From Bedellia somnulentella (taxonomy: Eukaryota; Arthropoda; Insecta; Lepidoptera; Bedelliidae): a stretch of 64,000 nucleotides of DNA. Numbering within the stretch: the stretch's first letter is position 1; each line of letters starts with the position of its first letter. Made by a program: the position numbers and the translations under genes. The stretch spans positions 6,138,001-6,202,000 of the forward strand of contig OY755181.1 in the NCBI GenBank assembly GCA_963576735.1. Direction: 5' to 3'. The notes beneath the pieces are model-generated. The model was given only the letters and a program-made list of their open reading frames with translations, made no database searches and was not told where the DNA came from. Of the stretch, positions 35,281 through 47,345 are shown one piece after another.

Positions 35281-35790
35281 CATACATACATATACTCACG
35301 CTATTATTTCCGATTGGGGTAGGTAAATACTTGTTATCACTACTTATCACATACATGCAAATAATATTATATTATAAATATTCACGCCATTACTTTCCAT
35401 CGGAGTAGGCAGATACGTTTAATTACATACATACACACATATACTCTCGCCATTACTTGCCATTGTGGTAGGCAGATAATTTTAATTACATACATACATA
35501 CTTAAACTCCCGCCATTATTTCCCTTTGGGGTAGGCAGATACGTATTGTTTCAAATATGCATACATATACTCACGCCATCACTTTCCATGGGGGTAGGCA
35601 CAGGTGTATAATTACATACATGCATACATATACTCACGCCATTATTTCCCATTGGGGTAAGCAAATACGTTTAATCACATACATATATGCATACATATAC
35701 TAACGCCATTACCCCCCATTGGAGTAAGCAGATACGATTAATTACATCCAAAACTCACGTCATTATTTCTCATTGGGGTAGGCTGAAACT
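35281..35790 (-). repeat. Minisatellite, ~8 units of ~60 bp
   Basis: Each unit has ACATACATA, then ACTCACGCCATTA, then TTCCCATTGGGGTAGGCAGATA. Units differ by point changes and small length changes. On the minus strand the unit reads CTGCCTACCCCAATGGGAAA...GGCGTGAGTATATGTATGT, resembling the 3' end of the LINE fragment at 55435-55625. Confidence 0.85.
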
Positions 35791-35889
35791 ATCGATCGCC
35801 ACTTCGTACAACTCCGGCAAACTTTTTAATAAATATGCTTTTTTTTATATCATATAGGAGTTCTCCCTAATTTAATATTTTGTGAGATA

Positions 35890-36405
35890 TAATTAGAACC
35901 CACGCATCAGTGTACATGTATACGAAGTGAAATCTTATTCGGGAGCATTTCCCCACTTCCCGTAACCCGCACCGCTATAGTCATGCGCGCACAACTTTTC
36001 GGACGGTGTTAGCCTACTTAGATAAAACTTTACAAAATTAATAATAATTTTCATATTATTTTATATTGAATACTGCAAATAAAAGTGTTTATAAGCAAAG
36101 ATACATCATAAAAATAATTGTCTTTAAAAAAAAGTTTCAACTACAAAAATTATTAATGAAAGTGATAATTTATTATATACGTAGGTCACCCTATAATTTG
36201 TATTTAGTTGAGTATACCAAAAATGTAATTTATCGAAATAAGTAATGGTTAAAGGACTTGTTCTAGACCAATAAATAATTTAAAAAAAAAATAATGTTGA
36301 GAACTAACTGACATTGACAGGCCGAAATTTCAAAATGGCGACAGTAGTAACAGTAGTCACCGCCGCCGGCCAAGAAAAGATTGCGGATCTGTATTAAGTT
36401 ATTTT
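35890..36405 (+). repeat. Interspersed element B, unsplit copy
   Basis: Reverse-orientation partner of 12000-12800. It ends with CGCCGCCGGCCAAGAAAAG and GGATCTGT, the candidate terminal repeat also found at 7462 and 13657. Confidence 0.75.
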
Positions 36406-36896
36406 AAATAAGTTTGAAGCAGTGTTGCCATGACTGAGTTCTCAAAAAGCACCAAAAAGGTGTCATTTTTGGTCAATTTACTTTCAATTATTTCTTTATT
36501 TCGATTAATGCTAGATTGCAATATTGCCGGATTGTGAGTTTTAGATTTAGTTAGATTATACAGCTTAGGAAAACTTCCCTAATACAATTGTGATTTCAGA
36601 AGTGAGGAATGAAAATGATCATTGCATTTATCATAAAGCCATAAATAATGACATCTTAGACTGGTCACACATATCATTATTTCTTAACTGGCAACATTTT
36701 AGGTATCAGATTTTCTTGTAAAATAATTATATAAAAAATAAAATTTCGGTGAAAATAGCCTCCGACCGTTTATTTATTTATCTCTATTAAGGTGGTTGCC
36801 AAAGAGTAACATATTGTTGCCTTACCTTAAAATTAATCTTCGAAAATAGATTACCTCTCTTTTCCGCGTACTTTATAAAAACACATTACAAATACA

Positions 36897-39800
36897 ATGC
36901 AAATTTTAAAATTAATTATATTATTTATTTCAATTTATGGAGTATTAAGTGAAAACAAATATTCTAAAGAAGCAAACAAAAAAAAGAAAGATGAAGTGGA
37001 ATTTAGAACACTTAAAAATCCATTTAGAATGAAGAAGATCAACATGATTTGGGTTAAAGCTCAGCAAGTAAGTATATATGTGGCTTCGTCTATGTTTTAG
37101 AAAACACTACAGATTAAAATTTTTATTTTTACAACTGTCCGCCTCTTTTTGTAAGACCTTTACTAAATTAAAGAAATCATACGATATGAGGCGACTAATG
37201 GTATCGTGGTTGTGGCGTTTTAAGTTCTTGGGCGATATTGCTCTGAAACCCTTCTTGAGGGGATTCTCTTCTGCCCATTAGGAGGTAATCATAAAAACTT
37301 CGTTTGTTTTCATATATATTTCAATGTTTATTTGTTTTTATCATACTTTATCACTTTAAAAACACTTTTACAATAAAACTGACCATCCTACAATTATTCG
37401 GTGTACTACATATAAAAACACATGGCTTGTTCTTTCACAATTCACTGACAACTAAATAAAATATTCACAACCTCTAAAATCAACAAACATTCCACATTCA
37501 ATTTTCAAACATATCAAAAGACCAAACATATATTGTAGAAACTCTTTCAACAACCCTTTAACCTTTTCTTAAAACTTTTTGTTTGAAAATAGAAAATATT
37601 AACTTCAAAATCTATAACACTGTTAGCCGCTATTCTACACCACTATACGTATTTCAAAAGCTTATTTAAAATTTTTAGATGTATTAAGGTTATTATAATC
37701 AGAAAAAAGAAGCTAAAACTAAGACTTTCCAATAATGCTAATCATATAATTTTATAAATTCATTCTTCCAGGGAAACAGTATTGAGCTTTCAATTTAGAT
37801 GATATAAAAATTGCACATCTATTCTAAAATAATATTATTTTTGTATTAGAATTTTGTTACATAAATTAGGTTTAGATTGGTTCATTTAAGAAGACCATTT
37901 GTCATATTGTCTTTTAACTGGCATTTTATTAAAATATGTTATTATTTCATGATGATTCTTATATTAGCATATTTGTTTTTAGTTATTAATTATGGCTATA
38001 TTTTGATTAGGGATTGATACATTTTTATGGCCTTATCTTAGAACAACTCACACCATGGAGGTACTAACTAAATAGGAGACCACACCAACAAAAAATGGAA
38101 TTTACTGCCTTGCAATAAATCCTGTAATCTATAGATCAATGCCAATTACAGACCTGTCCTAGAATGAGACCCAGAACCAGAGGCGTGTGCCAGCTCGCTC
38201 GGATGCCAGACTAGATAAAGTTCAAAAATTAGCAAATTAAAACTTATGAAAAGAGAATATTTTATAATAAGCATGTTATTAACTGTTCTGTTTTATTAAA
38301 ATTATATAATTATTATCGTTGTCTATTAACTTGAAGATAAATCATTAACTGAGTATGGCAATATGTAAGAAAAAACATCATGGTATCCACATTCATTTTA
38401 AATAAAAATGGTGTCTAAGATTAATCATTTTTTCATGAGCTGGCGATTAATTAATAAAAAGTGAGAAATAGCACTTATCTGTTTCTTAACGCGGACATCG
38501 TAAAAGTCGCCCGATTTAGGGTTTTGAAGTCATTTACTGGTCTACTCCTCACAATCATACATTACTTTTCCATCTTTTCCCTACTCAAATTTAAAAAGAA
38601 GCTGAGGAAATTTTGATTCTGCTACCCTTTCTTGAAATTAATAATATGAAAATTTAGAATATGTATGTATGTTTGGGAAAACCTCATTAAAACATTTAAT
38701 AGTATGAACAGATGGTCACCATTCTTAGAACGAGATGCAGCGCTCTAGTTAGACATCCTTGTTTAGGACACTTTAGAACACTATTACCCGATGCCCTGTA
38801 TTAATACAACCATGATGCACACATATTGAAAAACAAGTTTTACTAATAACACTATACTTTATTCAAAATCAGAGTAATATTTTTTTTAAGTTAAGTCAAA
38901 AGTTTGCAAATTTTGGCGAATGATAAAAAAACATATTATATTTTTATCATAACAGTTAGACATCATATTTATAAACTACTATTACTTCTCAGAGATTATC
39001 AGAGCCAAAACTGAAATCATTGTTCAGTGACCTAACCGTACATGACAAGGAGGAAGTCACATACAAGAGAATAAAAAGTGAGGGTAGAGACAAAGATGGA
39101 CTGAAAGAAATAGAGCTGCGTCGGAAGCTAGCCAACATCATGTTATCTTATGGTTTGACTGAACACTTTGAGGACAACCACAAACCCCAGAAGTATGGTG
39201 AACATAAGGTTAGTATTTTTTTAAGCCATATTTTTTTTTAACTTTGGTTTTGGGAATTGGAAGGGACTGACAAGTACTTCTTGCTTTCATTGATTGAGAT
39301 ATATATAATAGCTCGAAAAGATGGTTAAACAAAAAATAAAAGAATTGTTTGAATCTGAAGCCACAAAGGGACCACAACATTTACATATTTTTCTCAGTTT
39401 TTTTAAAATATTACATGATATCAGACTTTGTACCGTAAGATGTGTCACAGTGAGCAAATTATGTCTTTTGTAAGTAATTAATTTATTATTCATAGAAAAT
39501 CTTTGATTTTGTTGTCTATCTTCAGTCATTCAATGAAGCTAGTGATGATCTCATCAACAAGAGTTTGTTCAAAGACAAGAAACTGAATATATTATGGGAG
39601 AAAGCAGAGATGTCGGGATTTACGTCCGAAGAGTTGTCAGCATTGAAGGAAGAGTTTCAGCATCACCAGGAGAAAATAGACCAATATTACAATTTGCTGG
39701 ACGATGTAAATTCTGGGAAGAAAGTGGAATACCAGAGTAAGTCCTAACTTTAGTCAACTTCTCTTTTTTTCGATAAATCAAAGCTGATCATACCTTTTCC

Positions 39801-42800
39801 CATTTTCTTTGATCTATACTTTTCTTCTATGAGTACAAATTAAGAGGGTCTTAATACAATTGGCCTCGACGCCGTTTAGTTATGGTTATCTGAACTATGG
39901 TTATCAAACGGTGTGAGTATCTGTATGTTTGATGTTAATTTTTTTTAAAGGTTTTTGTTAATGAAAACCTCATGTGGGGATTATTACTAATAAATAAAGA
40001 GGTCGCGGGTTTGATTCCCGCCTGTGTCGAAGTTTTTCTTTCCTTTATTTATTAGTAATAATCCCCACATGAGGTTTTCATGAACAAAACAATTCAAAAT
40101 TATGCGATAGTTAGGCGTTCTCAACATTTGCATTCTATCTGAAAAGGTAGACAAGTGGCCTTAGGTAGGGAACGCAAACAGTACTTAAAAGTGTAAAAGA
40201 AACAAAGGATAGAAGAATTTCGCGCTGGCAGCCATTTACACGGTAGCTCAATTCGCAGAGCGACGGGGGCGTATACCCGAGGTCGCGGGTTCGATTCCCT
40301 GTGTCGAAGTTTTTCTTTCCTTTATTTATTCTTTATGTATGATGTTATTTTAAAAGCCGACATATTTTTTTATATATTTATAACTTCCATTATATATTCC
40401 CAAGCTCCCTAAAGACAAACTGACGAGGTTAAATTGCAATAAGAATAATTACGATAGTGTTAAAAGCTGTCTGCTGACGTAATTATTATCACTATTATTT
40501 ATAACATTTAATACACTGAAGGTAAAAATAGCTATATAATTCGTTGACCTTGCTATCATGTGTTGATAACTATTAACTACGTCTTAGTCTCCAAGACTTA
40601 GATTTTTATATAAACATTTTTTTAACAGATGCAATAAATGAGGAGGAGCTAGAGAAGTTCAACGAGATCAGTCCAGAGAAGGATCCCGCGGACAAAGATT
40701 TCCGCGACCAGGCCAACCTGGTCCGGGACAAACACAAGTCGCTCAAAGACGGCTATGACAGACTTACCAGAATTACTGCTAAAGGTGACGTTATTATCAG
40801 ATATATATCATATATATGAATATCAGCATTTTTTAATCACTTATTATTATATAAAAAAAAGACGAATGTGAACCAAGCTAGAGAGATTTATCAGGATCGT
40901 ACGAAGTGGCGATCGATAGTCGTATAATAGCAGTAATAGTTATGTTTATTATTATATTTTTGAAATGATTGTTCATTTAATCTTATGTGAAGGAGACATG
41001 GCAGTTAAATAGCTTTAATACCATACATTGCTCCTTCGCATGAAAAAAATAACGCTATTGATATTATTGTATTTGACTTGCAACTGGCTACTTTGTGGCG
41101 TTTCAAGACTTAACAAATAAAAGTTTTACTTGAAATTGATTTAACCTTCCATTATACCAAATAAGTCTGGACATTATGTCGAAATGATCTAAAATTTTGT
41201 AATTTGTATGTTTTTCCATGTAGGTCCTAATAACAAAGAATTCGTCGAACCAAAAGTGCAAGGTTTGTGGAGGGTAGCTGCTCAGGCAAATTTCTCTTCA
41301 GATGAGCTGGCTTCTCTCAAGGTAAAGTTAAGACTATTAAAAATCTAAATGTCCATTTATTACTCTAAAAGTTTACATTGTATGGCACTCTAAAATGAGC
41401 GATAACTTTTCAAAGCCACCGTTTAAGTGGGTACCTTGAACACCAGATGATGTAACGTCACATTATGTTTAGAAATAATCATACATTTACTCATGGCCAT
41501 GGCCCTAAATCCCAAAAAGGGGTAGCCAGAGCTTCAGAGCTAGAAATTCCTTAACCGCATTTGAAAGTTTATAGGGGACTAGATTGTAAAAATAAAGTAT
41601 TGTTGGTGACCAAAAAACACTTAAAAAGCCCCATAGTAGCCTCTTACGCCTTTGGGTAGAAAGGGTGACATTCTACACATTATTAAGTGGGTCCACACCG
41701 AACGATCCGTCTTGAAACGGCCTTCCCACGATCCGCGATCGAAGATAGTGGAACGTGTATCGCGGATCGCGTTTGACCGATCCAGTTTTAGAAACTAGTG
41801 ATCCTAAATAAGCGATCCTAAGGCGATCCGTGTATCAGTCAGTCTTTTGGCTTGTTACTAATAATTAAAGAATAAATAAAGGAAAGAAAAACTTCGACAC
41901 TGGCGGGATTTTTCTTTCCTTTATTTATTCTTTAATTATTAGTAATAATCCCCACATGAGGTTTTCATGAACAAAAAGATTTAAACTATTGGCTTGTTCT
42001 TCATTTCGCGAGGAATCTGACGCCAAGCATCGACTGTTACATTTCTATTCGTAAAATATCTTTTGGGTCCCATGAACATTTAAATTCCTTATAAAGCTAT
42101 ATCAGATGATGACTTTGCGAAATATTCATTGCGAGATTGCGATGGATCGCGCGAATCACACAACTATAAAAAAATACATATTTATTCGTTGCATACAAAC
42201 TTACAACACTTAAACATAAAAACAAATAACAAGTACAGTAAAACCAGATAAAAATTAAATAGCCTGGCAACGAAAGGGTTGCTAACTCAGCGTATTGTTG
42301 TGAGTGTAACCTCACAACACTGATTTTCAGTTAGCACCTGACAATAAATTGACATACGGTCTCATTCATAATACATAAACCCAAAACATAATACTAATAT
42401 AATTATCATACTAAACAGGAATTAATAAAATATAAGTATATAATTAGTCAAAATAAAACAAAATATATTATAAAGATATAAATAAACCATAGACGAGACT
42501 GTATTCGCTATACCTAATCAGCTTAGAGGATAGGCGGTATTTAAGGTATAGGCAGTATTTGACGGATAGGTGGTACTTAAGGCATTGGCGGTATTTAAGG
42601 GAAAGGCGGTACTTTAGGGATATGCGGTACTTGAATTAAAGATCCAGAGCTGGAGAATTAAAGGAAGGATATTGTTGGACAAGCAAAAAACTTTTAAGCT
42701 TACACTTCAAAGCGTTTCTACTGGCGGCATTACGGACGGAGGGTGGAATATCATTCCAGCACTTGTACGCTGCAATGCAAACCTAAAACTGAGGTACCAT

Positions 42801-44982
42801 TGAAGCAGGCAAAAAAACTGACAACGAAAGGATCGCGCCGCTCCAACGAAAACTTCAAAACTTGCGCATAGCCGGGACCGACAGATTAACGTGCCCTCCG
42901 AAGCACGGAATCATTTTAATTTTCGTTGATTCAATCCTGCAATATCCTTCCAAACTGGGTTTAATCTTACAAATTAAATTTGTAAGGTTACAACTCCTCA
43001 GGAATCGAACCCGAGACCTCCGTGCATGAAACCAAGCGCTTAACCACTAGACCACGGAGGCAGTAGCCGTACAACTAATAAAGTTATTTATTGTGCAGGC
43101 GGAGCTCCACCACTACGAGTCGCGGCTGCTGAAGCTGCGCCACATCAACGCCGAGCATGTAAGCAATGTGGACAGACAGCGTAGAAAGGTTTACTTTTAT
43201 TTCCTTCTTGGTTGCTTGCTTGCTTTCATTTTTAACTACCCGCACTTATTGTTTAATTTATTTTTGTTTATCATATTATTTCAAATCTTTGTAACTGAGT
43301 GAATGTGTGAAGGCAAAGTGGATGGTTCAAGTACCACAGCCTAGAAAACTTGTATTGAGTGTATTGCAAAAACGTGTTTTTTTTTTAAATAGATCACCAG
43401 TACATTTTTCTATCAAAACTCTTCGCTTACTATGAGAATCAGAATTGATGAATCTGTTTCTTAAGTGCTCGTAATCGTAGTTTTTAGAGGAAGACCAATG
43501 AGCCCATATGTAAATCAAATTAATAATAAATTTCTGAATAGGCCACTACACATAAATACATATACATTCTCTCGCCTTTAGTTCCCATTGAGTTTGGCAG
43601 AGATTTCTATCGCGATTTTGCCTGGGCAAACTTATCCAGGGTAATTTTCATTCATTAATTTGTGTAAATGAAGCTATCTATGTCATTTCATTGCTGTATC
43701 TTAATACTACAATATGATTTGAGTTTAGATAGTTCGACTGACTTTACTATTATAACCATAATAATATATTTTTTGACCTTCGTTTTGTTGAATATGAAAT
43801 TGTCGGCTGTAGTTAAGAAAACGATGTGATTTTGATAACCTTAATTGTTTCTCTTTCACGTGAGTGTTCTTATGTGTAAAGATTAGATTATAGTATAGTT
43901 TAAGATTCAAACATTGTTAAAACGAATAAAATTTTTATTTCAGAGCAACAACCAATTCTTGTTTATTTAAATAATTAATATCATAAGAAAGTGCTAAGGC
44001 ACATTATACTTGATTCACACATTTGAGGCCGGCCTTTTGGAGCACATCCTCTATATGCTGTATGGTGTCGGCTTTGAATAACACTACCCCATTTCTTCCC
44101 ATGGGCGTACGTAAGAGGCGACTAAGGGTATTTGGGGCTTTACAAGGGATTTTTGAGCGATGCGGTTGGAGACCCATCACCAACACCTTTTATTTTACCA
44201 TCTTTTAATCACTGAACTTCCAAAAGCATCTGAGGAATTTCTAACGCCTTAGCTCTGGCTACCCCTTCTAAGGATTTATAGCCGTGAGTATATTTATGTA
44301 TGTATGTATCCTTAGTGGTCATCCTCTACTGAGGTTTGGCTAAGCATTGGGATAAATAAAAGTGATTGAATCGAAATGAATGCCGATATAGCAAGATTGG
44401 TTAGTCAGGTTGGTACGACACAACAAACGTACGGGGCTTTTTAATCGGCGATGGGGTTAGATACCCACCCTAAAATATAGTCAAATGCTCAAAAAAGATT
44501 TTATTTAAGCTGAGAACCCACTAGATCTGTAGGAGGAAAATGTGTTTTTAATCATAAATAGAATCACTTCATTTAAGCATTCTTAGAGATGCGTTTATCA
44601 TGACAAGTAAATGCAGCGAATTCTATATTTTATTTCACACATTTCTCTTACAAATCTCTTGATGGTTCTCAAAATAAACAATCTCTAATTTGAGCATATT
44701 TTTCCTATTAATTGCCCTTAATTTACTGTGGGCTCTGTGGGTATAGTTGAAGCTCTGGCTACCCCTTTTTTAGATAACTATTAAAAATGTGGGTAAAGGT
44801 AATTAAGTACTTGAATATGAGTACTTGAAATTATTGCTTGACTGTTGTTTGAACAGATGGTTGGTGACAAGATGGATTTCTTCGACGAACAACAACAGAT
44901 GATAAAGAAACACACCAGAAAAGTGGAGAAGATGCACGCAGACCTTGAAAGTAAGATCATGGCACGACACTCGGAGCTATGA
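36897..44982 (+). CDS. LRPAP1: LRP receptor-associated protein (RAP), ER chaperone; 7 exons
   Basis: Chaperone that binds LDL-receptor-family proteins in the ER and prevents premature ligand binding. Exons: 36897-37067, 38993-39208, 39526-39736, 40629-40784, 41224-41321, 43099-43188, 44857-44982, all GT-AG and in frame, totalling 355 residues (human 357). It begins with a hydrophobic signal peptide (MQILKLIILFISIYGVLS). RAP domain 1 has FRMKKINMIWVKAQ and LRRKLANIMLSYGL. Domain 2 has KLNILWEKAEMSGFTSEEL and HHQEKIDQYYNLL. Domain 3 has EPKVQGLWRVAAQANFSSDEL, then a helical C-terminus. The last four residues are HSEL, an ER-retention signal like HNEL of vertebrate RAP. The ATG follows a short AT-rich leader. 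Introns carry many repeat insertions, but all splice sites and the frame are intact, so the gene looks functional. Confidence 0.95.
37078..38992. other. RAP intron 1 (most of it)
   Basis: Non-coding. About 37160-37270 has a weak trace of the dispersed family (GAGGCGACTAATGGTAT, GGGCGAT). About 38510-38650 is a second degraded fragment. Nothing else was recognised. Confidence 0.5.
39958..40335 (+). repeat. tRNA-like retroposon family: palindromic partial copy plus second copy
   Basis: 39958-40085 is a foldback: CCTCATGTGGGGATTATTAC and its complement flank a short piece of the tRNA-like 3' half (GGTCGCGGGTTTGATTCCCG). It runs straight into a longer copy to 40335. That copy has the body (AGGGAACGCAAAC, AATTTCGCGCTGG), a mutated tRNA-like core at about 40243-40308, and the tail GTTTTTCTTTCCTTTATTT. 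It lies in RAP intron 3. Confidence 0.75.
40861..40925 (+). repeat. LINE C-terminal fragment
   Basis: Encodes NQAREIYQDRTKWRSI-like residues, matching the end of a LINE open frame also seen at 55435-55625. It lies in RAP intron 4. Confidence 0.5.
41488..41680 (-). repeat. Dispersed short element in RAP intron 5
   Basis: CCAAAAAGGGGTAGCCAGAG through GCCTCTTACGCC, internally shortened. A fragment of the first SINE family (GTGGGTACCTTGAACACCAG) lies just before it. Confidence 0.6.
41862..41975. repeat. tRNA-like retroposon family: short palindromic copy
   Basis: AATAAAGGAAAGAAAAACTTC/GACACTGGCGGG is followed at once by the inverted tail TTTTTCTTTCCTTTATTTATTC and CCCCACATGAGGTTTTCATG. The tRNA-like core is reduced to its last bases. 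Confidence 0.7.
42100..42830 (-). repeat. LINE 3' fragment with 21-bp minisatellite
   Basis: Minus-strand residues CWNDIPP..RNA near 42690-42800 match the end of a LINE reverse-transcriptase frame, like CWNNIPH in the LINE at 21943. The 3' UTR includes about six units of GGATAGGCGGTATTTAAG at 42515-42640. It lies in RAP intron 5. Confidence 0.55.
42880..43062 (-). repeat. tRNA-derived SINE beside RAP exon 6
   Basis: The minus-strand head GCCTCCGTGGTCTAGTGG (A box) and GTCTCGGGTTCGATTCC (B box) form a good tRNA-like start. The insertion ends only about 35 bp before the exon-6 acceptor. Confidence 0.7.
44045..44312 (+). repeat. Dispersed short element in RAP intron 6
   Basis: A well-kept plus-oriented copy: CACTACCCCATTTCTTCCC, GTAAGAGGCGACTAAGGG, GCGATGCGGTTGGAGACCC, CTGGCTACCCCTTC, then GTGAGTATATTTATGTATGTATGTAT at the tail. 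Confidence 0.8.
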
Positions 44983-45379
44983 GCAGTTGGGTGAATTACA
45001 GAGAATCTCAGCCATACATTACCACTAGTTATTTTGCATATTTTATTTCGTTCTTGAGCAGCTGTTTAAATAACTACAACTTATAAAATTTTATCTGGAC
45101 GATATGTGTTGGGTTAGGTTTATATTGCGTTATCAGAATCGTTTCTTAGATTTTATTGGCATATCATTTGCTTTATGTTGTCGAAGTTAAAAAGATCAAA
45201 TATTTTATATAAATTTTATGTATTTTTTTTGGCAGTTAATTGTATTTTTATTTTATATTAATAAGAAGTCTTATTGTGATCTATACATGCATTTATTCCT
45301 TATTAAAATTAAGGATCTCAAAGATATATATTATTAACAAACTTATAAGGCATGCCAATGAATATTGTACTATAATGTA

Positions 45380-45415
45380 AGTTTAAGAAATAAACAATAA
45401 ATGTTTTAAAATTAC
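45380..45415 (+). terminator. Candidate polyadenylation signals of RAP gene
   Basis: Two AATAAA hexamers (in GAAATAAACAATAAATG) about 400 bp after the RAP stop codon. They give a compact AT-rich 3' UTR. Confidence 0.55.
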
Positions 45416-45589
45416 TTTTTCTTTTAATCTACAAGCACTGTCCAGAATTTTGACTGCACTTCCTTTTAAATGTAAATTTCGTATCTGGAATAGAGAAATA
45501 CTTATTTCTCTGATTTATTCTGCCTATCTAGGTGCCCTCCTGGAACCCCACCATCTTATTTTACGCACAAACTAAAACGTTTACGCCAT

Positions 45590-46005
45590 TAACTCGTGGC
45601 AGAGGAACTAATACTACAAACCATCACGTGACATTATTGTCACCTGGTGTTCAGAGTACCCACGATATGCTTGGTCATTGTACTCCATAGAGGACTCAAG
45701 TAAATAGAGCGGATACCAAACGTAGTTCAGTACAATATTTGCTGAATAAATTCCGCTAAAAACGAATAGTCAAAATACGCTGTCCCTACATCCTGATTGG
45801 TTGATTCAATGTTCTGACTTTTGCTGGCCATACATTGGCTTCGCTTCAGTCAGTGGAAATACACTGAATCACTTACGGATATTGACATTCTTCGTTTCTT
45901 CTCTATTTAGCTCAGTTATCTATGTTGTACTCACATGATTAAGTACAACTTAACCATGTAGGCGTTACCCCATGATGTTTTCCCTCACCGTGCTGGCCAC
46001 CATCA
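45590..46005 (-). repeat. tRNA-derived SINE (first family), interrupted
   Basis: GTTTACGCCATTAACTCGTGG and CACGTGACATTATTGTCACC belong to the 3' half; GTACAACTTAACCATGTAGG and TTTTCCCTCACCG belong to the 5' half. About 230 bp of unassigned sequence lies between. Confidence 0.6.
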
Positions 46006-46009
46006 AATA

Positions 46010-46451
46010 GGGAATATGCATAAAATTTTAAATGCCCTAAAACTTTTTTTCAGGAATACTTATTATCGCAATATTATAATGAAAAGGTTTTTTTTAAATT
46101 AACTTATTATTTAAACCCCTAAAATTATATTCGTAAAGTGCAAAATAAGGGAGCGAAATTCAAACTTTCAAAACGCGCCACCATCGATTAAACGAAATGT
46201 GACGTCATCTGACACGAAATTGTATTCAAAAGCGTCGAAAACACTAAGGTTAACACCCACTGGACGTGTCATGTGACGTCACGTATAGCGCGCGTAAAAT
46301 GGCGGCGTTTGAACTGCTTAAATTTTTTAAAAGTTTTAAATTTCAATTTAAAAAATATCTAGAGGATTTTAAAGTCCAGTAATTTTTTTTTCTACGTTAT
46401 AAAATAGTAAACTATTAATTTAAGACAAAAAAGAAAAACATGAATATTCCC
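46010..46451. mobile_element. 442-bp MITE, TA target duplication
   Basis: Inverted ends GGGAATATGCAT / ATGAATATTCCC between TA at 46008-46009 and 46452-46453. The interior is rich in TGACGTCA-type palindromes and GGCGG, unlike the AT-rich flanks. It is inserted next to the interrupted SINE. Confidence 0.65.
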
Positions 46452-47094
46452 TATTGAGCTATGTAGACAAGTTTCGATCGATCGATGTAGACAAGATCGG
46501 TAGATCAGTTAAAAAAGCCGCCTTCTATGCAGAGCCGTGGGTAGGTTCTAATTCAAATGGGCTATTCTTAAGGGCCTCCCTCGAAAATTTCACTGATTTT
46601 GGTAGTTTTCAAACTCAATGAAACCTGCTCAATGAAACAATCACACTCTAAATAAAATATATGTTCAAGTTCAATATCTTTTCTTTAATAATGACGGTTC
46701 TCATTCGTTTTCAATAATAATCGACTAAGAAAAAAAATAATTTGTGGGGGGCTTTTTTATCGTAAAGTCTGATATTGCTGTCAGAATACTGCATATATGT
46801 TATCGATTACGTAATATTTGCGTAGACAACTGAGTAGTCTATCATCTGTATGAATAATTTTTAGTCTTTTCATCCTAATTATGGAGTTATAAAGCAAAAA
46901 CCCTAAATTTCAATGTCAATCTGGAGCGGGTCCCTGTGCGGAGAACGGGGCGGCAGATGGCTGTTAGCCTTCATGCGCAGAGCTTGTGTCGAATTTTTCT
47001 GTAATAGAGCTGCTTGCCGCTTCCCGCGCTTTTTAGATAATTTATTTTGGTTGTGCGCAACATAGTCGCTTGTTTTGCTTTACATTATAAGTTT

Positions 47095-47345
47095 GATAAC
47101 AATCCTAATATTATCGTTAATTTCACCCTATTTAGATAGTACGAAATGGTCCAACGCATTAGGGGCCATGCGCTGTTGATGTGGGCGTGAGTTCAAATCT
47201 TCTATCCGGGACATGCTTTTTGTTTATTTCTTTCCTCGTAAAATTATTTTGTTTCGGTTATGATGATAAATGCATGATTAAAAATACTGCGCATAATTCT
47301 GTTTTGTGAATACGCTCGTTTTATCCTAATGTTCTGTAAATCCAG
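47095..47345 (+). repeat. tRNA-derived SINE (third family), copy 1
   Basis: A tRNA-like stretch near 47145-47215 (CGCATTAGGGGC, GTGAGTTCAAATCTTC), then GATGATAAATGCATGATTAAAAATAC. Homologous to the SINE split by the hAT element at 47765. Confidence 0.55.

Noticed and set aside
35281..35790. CRISPR-like array of repeats and spacers
   Set aside because: Units are eukaryotic minisatellite repeats with drifting sequence throughout. There are no unique spacers and no cas genes, and the genome is animal.
36871..36880. TATA-like CTTTATAAAA before the RAP start codon as a TATA box
   Set aside because: It is only about 16 bp from the ATG, too close for a TATA box with a normal leader in the same exon; more likely AT-rich leader.
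37078..37281. 67-residue frame in RAP intron 1 as an extra exon
   Set aside because: Adding it breaks the match to the RAP family, and part of it resembles the dispersed repeat.
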